A stretch of DNA of 5,755 nucleotides from Cyanobacteriota bacterium (GTDB taxonomy: Bacteria > Cyanobacteriota > Cyanobacteriia > Phormidesmidales > Phormidesmidaceae): the NCBI GenBank assembly GCA_027592485.1, contig JAQCKL010000321.1:1-5755 (forward strand), read 5' to 3'. Under the pieces are notes generated by a model. The model made no database searches, had not been told where the DNA came from, and saw only the letters and a program-made list of their open reading frames with translations. A program made the translations under genes and the position numbers. Shown one piece after another: positions 1 to 5,360 of this stretch (positions are counted from its first letter, which is position 1; the number at the start of each line of letters is the position of its first letter).

Positions 1-289
1 TGCAGCTAATGGCTCGCCAGCTAAAAACGAAACGTTGGCAGTTACGTTCTCCCTCAATCTTGATATGGGGGTCATAGCCATAAACCTCTTGCAACCGAGT
101 CTGCTTATCCATGGAGGTGATCGGCGAGGCTAAGGTCATGAAGGTGTGTTGATTTTTGTCGGGAGCAAAGCGAGTCACGTAAAATACATGGCCTTGCGGC
201 ACATAGATTTTTTCGGAGTCCTTGAGGTCCTGCGCCCCTAGAACCTTGGCCTTCAAAAAAGTATTGGCCGCAGCGATCGCTTTTGGCAT
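1..289 (-). CDS. Partial gene of unknown function (N-terminal 96 residues)
   Basis: An open minus-strand frame begins at an ATG (287-289) and stays open to the left edge of the window, so only the first 96 residues are visible. The start is well supported: an AAGGAG Shine-Dalgarno sequence lies 8 bases upstream of it. The protein opens MPKAIAAANTFLKAK. A short stretch follows, around residues 27-37 (EKIYVPQGHVF), with the alternating hydrophobic pattern of a beta-rich, possibly SH3-like fold. There is no signal peptide or membrane segment in the visible part. A HIP1 site (GCGATCGC) falls in the fourth to seventh codons. I do not recognise the family. It lies 168 bp downstream of the minus-strand gene at 458-742 and could be co-transcribed with it, although its own strong ribosome binding site allows independent expression. 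Confidence 0.7.
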   Translation of the reverse strand, partial: MPKAIAAANTFLKAKVLGAQDLKDSEKIYVPQGHVFYVTRFAPDKNQHTFMTLASPITSMDKQTRLQEVYGYDPHIKIEGERNCQRFVFSWRAISC

Positions 290-296
290 GGTGCAG

Positions 297-302
297 TCTC
301 CT
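297..302 (-). promoter_or_regulatory. Ribosome binding site of the truncated minus-strand gene
   Basis: On the minus strand the sequence reads GAAGGAGACTGCACC then ATG. The AAGGAG core is a full match to the anti-Shine-Dalgarno end of 16S rRNA with an 8-base spacer. It fixes the start of the partial gene at 289 and argues against any real plus-strand gene here. Confidence 0.75.
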
Positions 303-457
303 TCAGAGCTGGGTAGATGGATAGATGATGAAGCTTGCCCCAATCTTTCCAGAGATTTCCCGAGGGATAACAGTGAATTAACCTTTATTCGTATGACTCA
401 GCGGATCAGCGCCCGTAATCCGACTGATCAGCCTTCGTGTCCATACCGAGTCCAAAT

Positions 458-742
458 TTAAGAATTCGACTTCAACGCCCAGCACTGATTGAGCCAAGTT
501 GCTAGCTCTTGGTGAGGGCGGGAAACGCGATTAACGATGCTCCATACTTGCAGCGCCATGGTTGCCGTACGAATATCTACTGACAAGGGGCGATGGGCTC
601 GGCATTGGCACGGAATATCCAATTCTTGTAGGCGAAAGTACACCTGCCAGCGATCGCAACAGTCAATCTCGGTCAGCAGGGGTCGGTCTGCCTCAGTCGT
701 AGAACGTTCAGGATTCATAGTTAACGGGATCCATTGAGTCAT
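458..742 (-). CDS. Small conserved cyanobacterial protein, possibly Asr1405/Asl0597 family
   Basis: This encodes a 94-residue soluble protein with no signal peptide or membrane helix. The core from about residue 28 (CCDRWQVYFRLQELDIPC) through PLSVDI and ALQVWSIV to WLNQCW near residue 88 has the look of a family of short cyanobacterial proteins of unknown function that I recall as Asr1405/Asl0597. That family name is from memory and has not been searched. Four cysteines (28, 29, 45, 47) plus a late one at 87 could bind metal, but no standard motif is evident. The start is uncertain. ATG at 742 is chosen, a TTG lies one codon upstream (745), and an ATG at 718 would give the protein starting MNPERS; none has a clear Shine-Dalgarno sequence. 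A HIP1 site sits inside the gene at 650. It is divergent from dps across a 455-bp gap. Confidence 0.75.
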   Translation of the reverse strand: MTQWIPLTMNPERSTTEADRPLLTEIDCCDRWQVYFRLQELDIPCQCRAHRPLSVDIRTATMALQVWSIVNRVSRPHQELATWLNQCWALKSNS

Positions 743-1022
743 CAAAAAGTTTTTTCTGACCAGCCATTGGGCACACCTGGGGATTCTCGTCCCATTGCGT
801 TGACATCGATTGATGAAGGGCTATTTGATCGGCCACATATGCTCAGATCACAAAAACCGACATCAACTCAAACAGAAGTTTTTTTCAATAAGTCAAAATC
901 CATCCACCTTAAAGAGTCATGAAAAGCGGCATCCTGAACCTGACAAGAAGGCAATAAAATGCCCGAAGGAGTCGGACTTACATCATCCGCTTATTGAGAA
1001 AACCTTTCACTTCAATCGCCAA

Positions 1023-1044
1023 AATCCTTTCCTGACAAAGGATT
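1023..1044. promoter_or_regulatory. Perfect inverted repeat, candidate operator upstream of dps
   Basis: AATCCTTT and AAAGGATT are exact reverse complements separated by six bases (CCTGAC). The centre lies about 165 bp before the dps start and just upstream of a TACAAT box at 1062-1067. The symmetry is that expected of a dimeric regulator site. The pattern does not match the Fur or PerR boxes I know, so no regulator is named. It could instead be a small transcribed hairpin; it lacks a T-tract, so it is not a typical terminator on the plus strand. Confidence 0.35.
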
Positions 1045-1186
1045 CAAGCATTTCAATAAGCTACAATCAGTGGCAATGCGCGATCTTTTAGGGAAGAGTA
1101 GAAGACAGCACTCGTCACCCAAGACCTGTCTGAATCCGAATACTCGCCTTAATTTGATTTGCAATTTTAAAGATCAACGATTAAAT

Positions 1187-1192
1187 GGGGGA
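1187..1192 (+). promoter_or_regulatory. Ribosome binding site of dps
   Basis: A purine-rich GGGGGA lies five bases before the ATG at 1198. It supports that start codon and the N-terminus MATASTLVMTFGQ. Confidence 0.5.
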
Positions 1193-1197
1193 TTTCC

Positions 1198-1737
1198 ATG
1201 GCCACTGCATCCACCTTGGTAATGACATTTGGGCAAGTTGCCGATAATGTCATTGGCTTAGACAAAGCAACAACTGAGCCCATCTGTGAAGGCCTAAATA
1301 TTACTTTGGCGAGCTTCCAAGGCCTTTATCTGCAATATCAGAAGCATCATTTTGTGGTAGAAGGCGCAGACTTCTATCCCCTGCATCAGTTCTTTGAGGA
1401 GTCCTACGATCAAGTCAAAGGCCATGTGCATGATTTAGGTGAGCGCCTCAACGGGCTAGGGGGAGTTCCAGCGGCAAGCTTTACCAAGCTGGCAGAGCTC
1501 TGCTGTTTTTCCCCCGAGGAGGATGGCATCTTCGACTGCCGTGCCATGGTGATGCATGATCTACAAGCTGAGCAATCGATTTTGCAAGTGCTGCGTCGCC
1601 ATGCGTCTCAAGCTGAGAGCTTGGGCGATCGTGCCACCCGCTACCTTTACGAGACAATTTTGCTCACAACCGAAGAGCGCGCCTATCACCTCGATCACTT
1701 CCTCGCTGCGTACACGCTGGTGGTGACCCAGGGCTAA
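1198..1737 (+). CDS. dpsA: Dps-family ferritin-like protein (DpsA) with His-type ferroxidase centre
   Basis: The 179-residue product is a Dps miniferritin. Dodecamers of this family oxidise Fe(II), store it as a mineral core and protect DNA from peroxide. The signature region is residues 50-83: HHFVVEGADFYPLH, then QFFEESY and HVHDLGER. By alignment to the canonical motif, the inter-subunit ferroxidase ligands are H51, H63, E67 and E82. The position normally held by Asp carries H78. A His there is known from Thermosynechococcus DpsA, which has a three-histidine centre that binds zinc, and related His-type centres occur in Nostoc Dps proteins. The residue after H51 is Phe rather than the usual Trp. 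The N-terminal tail holds one Lys (K23), so tail-mediated DNA binding as in E. coli Dps is doubtful. Length is normal for the family. The gene has its own ribosome binding site and ends at a strong terminator, so it is probably monocistronic. Confidence 0.93.
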   Translation: MATASTLVMTFGQVADNVIGLDKATTEPICEGLNITLASFQGLYLQYQKHHFVVEGADFYPLHQFFEESYDQVKGHVHDLGERLNGLGGVPAASFTKLAELCCFSPEEDGIFDCRAMVMHDLQAEQSILQVLRRHASQAESLGDRATRYLYETILLTTEERAYHLDHFLAAYTLVVTQG

Positions 1738-1786
1738 ATTTAGCGTCTTTATCTAAACCTCCTGAGCGGGCGTTATGCATCGCATC

Positions 1787-1820
1787 AAAGGGAGTCCTGT
1801 TGTCAGGGCTCCCTTTTCTA
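1787..1820 (+). terminator. Rho-independent terminator after dps
   Basis: A 13-bp stem pairs AAAGGGAGTCCTG (1787-1799) with CAGGGCTCCCTTT (1804-1816), with a single G-U wobble and the four-base loop TTGT. It is followed by a short, imperfect T-rich tail (TCTAT). It lies 49 bases after the dps stop. The stem is A/T-flanked and nearly symmetric, but the T-tract is better on the plus strand. Confidence 0.85.
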
Positions 1821-2139
1821 TGCTTAAAATCATGGTAGCAGCAGATGAGAATAAATATCAACAGTGAAATGACCTTTCACAGCCATAATCCTGTTGGATG
1901 TCTGAATTCAAAAGAGTTTACTGGCTGTGTCTTCCCGTCTTTCTGGCAAAGATTATAAGCTGAAATGCATACTTGAAGAGCATTTTAATGATTGCAAGCC
2001 GGTGTGATATTGGCGCATGCTGCTAGATTGAGTTGAGTTTGACTTGGCAATAGAGAGGCTCAATCAATCAGAACTCTTCCTATCTAATGCATCATAAAGG
2101 GTAGAATAGCTTGCAATAGTTTTTGCCGAGAACCCTGAT
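1821..2139. other. Intergenic region between dps and the [2Fe-2S] gene
   Basis: No gene is visible in this AT-rich stretch. It holds a 6+6 bp palindrome GTGAAA-N5-TTTCAC at 1864-1880. A 9+9 bp inverted repeat pairs ATTGCAAGC (1991-1999) with GCTTGCAAT (2109-2117), and a 7+7 bp one pairs GATTGAG (2026-2032) with CTCAATC (2059-2065). A TAGAAT box at 2102-2107 is a possible -10 for the downstream gene, but no good -35 sits 16-18 bases before it. Confidence 0.5.
1864..1880. promoter_or_regulatory. Short palindrome GTGAAA-N5-TTTCAC, possible operator
   Basis: The two six-base arms are exact reverse complements around TGACC. The site lies about 270 bp before the [2Fe-2S] gene and 44 bp past the dps terminator. 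Arms of this length arise by chance fairly often, so this is only a candidate. Confidence 0.2.
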
Positions 2140-2724
2140 ATGGCTACTGCTATTGCCCCAAAATCACGCTTTTCTTTAGAAGGTCGTTTTCTTGGGTTTG
2201 CCCCTGGGGCATCATCTCCCCGCAAGTTCATGACGGTGCAGACCTCGACCGAAGCACTCGCCGTGAAGCTCAGCAAGTCATTGCGGCTCATGCTTCACGG
2301 TTACCTAACGATCGGCGACTGGATCCGCTTGGTGGGGACACAAAAGCTGGATCCCGACACCCAGGAATGGCGATATAAAGCCCATGAGGTCATCAAGATT
2401 CCGGCACCGACTACATTTAGCCCGTTGCCGGTGCAGGCCAGCTCGATCTCGGCAACCGCACAACCCTCATTCCAAAAACCGAAGAAAGTGTTGATTTGCA
2501 ACAAGTCTGCTTGCCGTAAGCGAGGCAGTGGGGCGTTATGTCATCTCCTGGAAACTGTATTGGCCGAATCGGGGCGTTCTGAACAGGTCACCGTCAAAAA
2601 GACAGGCTGCATGGATCGGTGTAAAACTGGCCCGCACTTGGTTTTTGTGCCTGATAAGCAGCGTTATAGCAAGGTAACTGCGGCGATGTTGCCGGGCTTG
2701 ATGGAGAAGCATTTGAGAGGGTAA
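2140..2724 (+). CDS. Two-part protein with C-terminal thioredoxin-like [2Fe-2S] ferredoxin domain
   Basis: This is a 194-residue cytoplasmic protein in two blocks. Residues about 10-88 form a beta-rich block (FSLEGRFLGF, then LTIGDWIRLVG and YKAHEVIKI) reminiscent of an OB-like barrel; that is inferred from pattern only. A Ser/Pro/Ala linker spans about 89-114. Residues 116-192 match the thioredoxin-like [2Fe-2S] ferredoxin family (the fold of NuoE and of clostridial-type 2Fe-2S ferredoxins). Likely cluster ligands are C120 and C125 (CNKSAC) and C157 and C161 (CMDRC); C134 is extra. The CxxxxC and CxxxC spacing, followed by GPHLVFVPD, is the usual signature. The electron partner is unknown. 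The ATG start has no strong Shine-Dalgarno sequence (only CCGAGAA upstream), but the N-terminus reads well as protein from MATAIAPKSRF. It sits between dps and a FeoA-domain gene, which suggests a link to iron status or Fe-S supply. Confidence 0.88.
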   Translation: MATAIAPKSRFSLEGRFLGFAPGASSPRKFMTVQTSTEALAVKLSKSLRLMLHGYLTIGDWIRLVGTQKLDPDTQEWRYKAHEVIKIPAPTTFSPLPVQASSISATAQPSFQKPKKVLICNKSACRKRGSGALCHLLETVLAESGRSEQVTVKKTGCMDRCKTGPHLVFVPDKQRYSKVTAAMLPGLMEKHLRG

Positions 2725-2940
2725 GCCTGGGGCATGCTTGTCCTTCGGTCAGGGTGCAAAGGCAGTGCGGTGATTGGCAGGGAATCGCTCCCTGAGCTAG
2801 CCTTTAGATGGCAATCGTTCTTGATAGCTACGAGCTGGACTGTAATGAAAATCTCTGCCTTAATGAAGCTCAAGGGATGGTGGTCAAGGGGGCATGACTC
2901 AACTTCGGCCCCTTGGCCAATGACTTTCGTCGGGGGTGCG
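2725..2940. other. Gap between the [2Fe-2S] gene and the FeoA-domain gene
   Basis: The downstream reading frame is open back to an ATG at 2734, but its translation here is rich in Trp, Ser and Arg and resembles no FeoA N-terminus, so I treat this as non-coding. TTGATA (2821-2826) and TGTAAT (2841-2846) resemble promoter boxes, but their 14-base spacer is too short. TAATGAA occurs twice, 18 bases apart (2843-2849 and 2861-2867). Confidence 0.45.
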
Positions 2941-3270
2941 ATGGGGGACAACCACATTGCCCTCACCGAGGGTGATATATCCAGGTCTTTGGCTAGAGCT
3001 GTGGTGGGCGATCACCTCACCATCCGAGCTATAAAAGGCGTTCAGTCGACAATTCAGCAGCTAGGGCGCTTAGGTCTTCAGCCCGGCCAAATGGTAACCG
3101 TGCTCAGTTGTGCAGATAGTGGCTCAGTGATTGTGGCCTGCCCTAAAGGCAATGTGGGCTTGGGCGCGGCGATCGCTCGGCAAGTGATTGTTGCCCCCAT
3201 CGTCGTGACGCAGCCGAGGACGGCCCGGCCTCTAACCATGGCTTCCCATCGTATTTCTCCTGTTTCTTAA
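2941..3270 (+). CDS. FeoA-domain protein
   Basis: A 109-residue protein carries one FeoA domain at about residues 17-86: VVGDHLTIRAIKG, then LGRLGLQPGQMVTVL, SGSVIVACPKGN and GAAIARQVIV. The domain is a small SH3-like barrel. FeoA acts with the Fe(II) channel FeoB, and similar domains occur at the C-terminus of DtxR/IdeR regulators. No feoB is visible here; instead a ferric ABC permease follows 82 bp downstream. The start at 2941 is chosen because the sequence becomes family-like shortly after it, and GGGGG lies four bases upstream. Alternatives are ATG 2920 and ATG 2734; the last gives 178 residues but adds an unconvincing 69-residue extension. The C-terminal 20 or so residues beyond the domain are unstructured. 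A HIP1 site lies at 3169. It may modulate iron uptake, but that is inference from context. Confidence 0.82.
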   Translation: MGDNHIALTEGDISRSLARAVVGDHLTIRAIKGVQSTIQQLGRLGLQPGQMVTVLSCADSGSVIVACPKGNVGLGAAIARQVIVAPIVVTQPRTARPLTMASHRISPVS

Positions 3271-3352
3271 ATGCGAATTCTTCTTGACTGTCAGCAAGGC
3301 GGTAAGCAGAGTGGCATAGTAGGTCAGAAGCCTTTAAGCAGTGCCCCTGTTG
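3271..3352. other. Short spacer between the FeoA-domain gene and the iron permease gene
   Basis: The 82 bases contain no clear terminator, so read-through from the FeoA-domain gene into the permease gene is possible. TTGACT at 3284-3289 resembles a -35 element, but the nearest -10-like box, CATAGT at 3315-3320, is 25 bases away, too far for a standard promoter. Confidence 0.35.
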
Positions 3353-5035
3353 ATGTCAACCTCTCTTTCTCTACCGCCACAATTTAAATCTTTCTGGGCG
3401 GGACTGAGACAACCCCGCAGTGTTTGGACCCTGGTGGTTTGGGGGGTTGCTGCGCTAGTCGCACTCCCAGTTCTCGTCGTGCTGGGGAGTATCTTTGCGG
3501 ATGCCTCAGCGGTGTGGGAGCACCTGGCGGCAACGGTTTTGACCCAATACGTCAGCAACTCCCTCGCCCTGATGGTGGGGGTGGGGATTGGGGTTTGTGG
3601 GATCGGGGTAAGTACGGCTTGGCTGGTGGCTGCCTGTGACTTCCCTGGGCGGCGTTGGTTTGAATGGGCGTTGCTGCTGCCCTTGGCGGCCCCGGCCTAT
3701 CTGCTGGCCTATACCTATACCGACTGGCTGGAATATTACGGGCCGGTACAAAGTGCGCTGCGGGCGCTGTTCGGTTGGGAGCAGGCCACAGCCTATTGGT
3801 TTCCCAATGTGCGATCGCTCGGGGGGGCGATCGCCATGCTCAGCCTCACCCTCTACCCCTACGTCTATATTCTGGCGCGGGTGGCTTTTTTAGAACAATC
3901 GCGCTGCACCTTAGAGGCCAGTCGATCCCTGGGGTGCGGCCCCTGGCGAAGCTTCTTTACCGTAGCCCTACCGTTAGCACGTCCAGCGGTGATGGCCGGT
4001 CTGGCCCTGGCCCTGATGGAAACCCTCAATGACTTCGGGACGGTGCAATATTTTGGGGTGCCGACCTTCACCAGCGGCATTTATCGCACTTGGTTCGGGA
4101 TGGGGGAACGGGTGGCAGCGGCCCAACTGTCGGCCCTGCTGATGCTATTCATTTTTGCGCTGCTGCTCCTAGAGCGGTGGTCGCGGCGACAGGCCCGTTA
4201 TTACCAGATGGGCAATGGCACCCAGGCGGTCTCCCTCTATGGCCTGGGGTGGCGGCAAGCACTACTGGCCCAAGTGACCTGTGGACTGCCTATTCTGCTG
4301 GGGCTCTTGTTGCCGGGGGGGCTCCTACTCCAGATGACCCTCACCCACTTAGATGAAACCCTGGACCAACGGTTCTTTGAGCTCACCTATCGGAGCTTTT
4401 TGCTGGCCAGCATCACGGCGGGGGTGGCGATCGCGATTTCCCTGGTTTTGGCCTATGGGGTCCGGCTCAACCGCTCCCAACCCATCCGCATTGGGGTGCG
4501 CCTCGCGGCCATGGGCTATGGCATCCCAGGGGCTGTGATCGCGGTGGGTATCTTAATTCCAGTGATTCGGCTCGATCGGGGCCTCACGGCCCTAATCAAA
4601 CACAGCTTTGGCGTCTCGCCGGGATTGCTGCTGACGGGTACCGCCGCCGCCCTGGTTTTTGCCTACCTGGTCCGGTTTTTGGCGGTTGCCCTCGGGGCGG
4701 TGGAAGCGGGTCTGACCAAAATTCAGCCCAGCCTGGATGAAGCCGCCCGCAGTTTGGGCAACTCCCCCACCCAAACGCTTCTCAACATCCATGTACCGCT
4801 GATGGGCAGCAGTTTGCTCACGGCCCTAATGCTGGTGTTTGTGGATGTGATGAAAGAACTCCCCGCCACCCTAGTGATGCGGCCCTTTAACTTTGATACG
4901 TTGGCGGTGCGGGTCTATCAATACGCATCGGATGAGCGGTTGGTGGAGGCCTCAGCCCCAGCCCTGATGATCCTATTGGTGGGTTTGGTGCCGGTGATGT
5001 TACTCAGTCGCAAAATTGCCCGCACCCATCAATAA
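3353..5035 (+). CDS. futB: Fe(III) ABC transporter permease, FutB/FbpB type
   Basis: This 560-residue inner-membrane protein has about twelve hydrophobic helices in two homologous halves, the fused architecture of ferric iron permeases FbpB, SfuB and cyanobacterial FutB; length is normal. Each half has the EAA loop that docks the ATPase. In the first half it is EASRSLGCGPWRSFF and ALPLARPAV (about residues 188-213). In the second half it is DEAARSLGNSP with HVPLMGSSLLTA (about 462-491). Other family-typical stretches are PLAAPAYLLAYTYTDW, ETLNDFGTVQYFGV and DVMKELPATLVMRPFNFDTLA. It would move Fe(III) handed over by a periplasmic FutA-type protein, powered by a FutC-type ATPase; neither gene is in this window. 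ATG 3353 is preferred. GTG 3341, ten bases after AGAAG, would add four residues. Three HIP1 sites lie inside. Substrate is assigned by family and context; related permeases for other substrates share this architecture. Confidence 0.92.
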   Translation: MSTSLSLPPQFKSFWAGLRQPRSVWTLVVWGVAALVALPVLVVLGSIFADASAVWEHLAATVLTQYVSNSLALMVGVGIGVCGIGVSTAWLVAACDFPGRRWFEWALLLPLAAPAYLLAYTYTDWLEYYGPVQSALRALFGWEQATAYWFPNVRSLGGAIAMLSLTLYPYVYILARVAFLEQSRCTLEASRSLGCGPWRSFFTVALPLARPAVMAGLALALMETLNDFGTVQYFGVPTFTSGIYRTWFGMGERVAAAQLSALLMLFIFALLLLERWSRRQARYYQMGNGTQAVSLYGLGWRQALLAQVTCGLPILLGLLLPGGLLLQMTLTHLDETLDQRFFELTYRSFLLASITAGVAIAISLVLAYGVRLNRSQPIRIGVRLAAMGYGIPGAVIAVGILIPVIRLDRGLTALIKHSFGVSPGLLLTGTAAALVFAYLVRFLAVALGAVEAGLTKIQPSLDEAARSLGNSPTQTLLNIHVPLMGSSLLTALMLVFVDVMKELPATLVMRPFNFDTLAVRVYQYASDERLVEASAPALMILLVGLVPVMLLSRKIARTHQ

Positions 5036-5360
5036 ATTCCATCCCCAAAAAGAAAGCTCATATCAAGTCCGGTTAATCACCCATGTCATGTCGTATGCCT
5101 TGCAGGCAGGCGTTGCCAACGCGTAGCGGCTCCGCAGGAGCAACGTAGTGCAACGAAGTCGAGGCTTGTGCTGAGCCCAGTCGAAGTACATCTCAATCTC
5201 CCGCTGAGGATAGAGATTCCACCCTTCGGGAAGTCGCCAATCGTCTACGTTACGCTCCGCTTCACAGCGCCAGCGGCGCGGCTCCGCCAACGGAATGACA
5301 AAGTATGGGTATTTAAGCAGACCTTATATCACCCGCCGCTGATCTACCGTTGCAAGGCTG
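5036..5360. other. Intergenic region between the permease gene and the DUF1993 remnant
   Basis: This 325-bp gap separates two converging genes. Its middle is filled by a hairpin-rich repeat (5101-5300). Frames crossing it on both strands come from the repeat and look non-coding. No classic T-tailed terminator is seen after the permease stop; the repeat hairpins may serve that role. Confidence 0.5.
5101..5300. repeat. Hairpin-rich interspersed repeat of cyanobacterial style
   Basis: The stretch is dense in short palindromes: GCGTTG-C-CAACGC (5110-5122), GCTCC-GCA-GGAGC (5129-5141), CCC-TTC-GGG (5222-5230) and GCGCC-AGC-GGCGC (5267-5279). A tandem ten-base motif occurs at 5141-5160 (CAACGTAGTG, then CAACGAAGTC; 8 of 10 identical). 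On the minus strand, phrases such as CTTCGACTGGGCTCAGCACA, TGTCATTCCG and GGAATCTCT resemble dispersed non-coding repeats that I recall from many bacterial and cyanobacterial genomes. The outer limits are approximate. It carries no transposase and no clear terminal inverted repeats, so it is either a composite of several small repeats or a degraded MITE. It lies between convergent genes, a usual site for such repeats. Confidence 0.65.

Larger units (their letters stand above)
743..1197. other. Divergent intergenic region upstream of dps
   Basis: This stretch separates the minus-strand gene at 458-742 from dps and should hold both promoters. It is AT-richer than the flanking genes. Short plus-strand frames inside it have low-complexity products, rich in His, Lys and Ser, and look fortuitous. 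Visible structure comprises a perfect inverted repeat at 1023-1044 (listed separately), a ten-base direct repeat TTTCAATAAG at 883-892 and 1051-1060, and a TACAAT box at 1062-1067 that could be a -10 element. No convincing -35 sits at the correct distance from it: CTGACA at 1032-1037 is 24 bases away. Confidence 0.6.

Noticed and set aside
222..461. Plus-strand frame of 79 codons
   Set aside because: It overlaps the minus-strand gene with the strong AAGGAG ribosome binding site at 297-302 and has unconvincing protein composition.
810..1091. Plus-strand frame of 93 codons in the gap before dps
   Set aside because: The product is rich in His, Lys, Ser and Asn with no family-like pattern and no ribosome binding site, as expected of AT-rich intergenic DNA.
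2301..2504. Minus-strand frame inside the [2Fe-2S] gene
   Set aside because: The plus-strand protein here is well supported by a known domain; the antisense frame is a shadow.
2821..2846. TTGATA and TGTAAT as a sigma-70 promoter for the FeoA gene
   Set aside because: The 14-base spacer is outside the usual 16-18 range.
2664..2966. Minus-strand frame of 100 codons across the [2Fe-2S] to FeoA gap
   Set aside because: Overlaps the end of the [2Fe-2S] gene and the start of the FeoA gene, has no recognisable motif and no good ribosome binding site.
3424..4538. Several alternative frames of 60-122 codons within the permease gene
   Set aside because: High GC content keeps other frames open by chance; the permease frame has full family signatures over its whole length.
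5063..5290. Minus-strand frame of 75 codons through the repeat
   Set aside because: It is made almost entirely of the hairpin-rich repeat, so the open frame is not evidence of a protein.
5101..5300. CRISPR array or attachment site
   Set aside because: The palindromes differ in sequence and spacing; there is no regular repeat-spacer pattern and no integrase or cas gene nearby.
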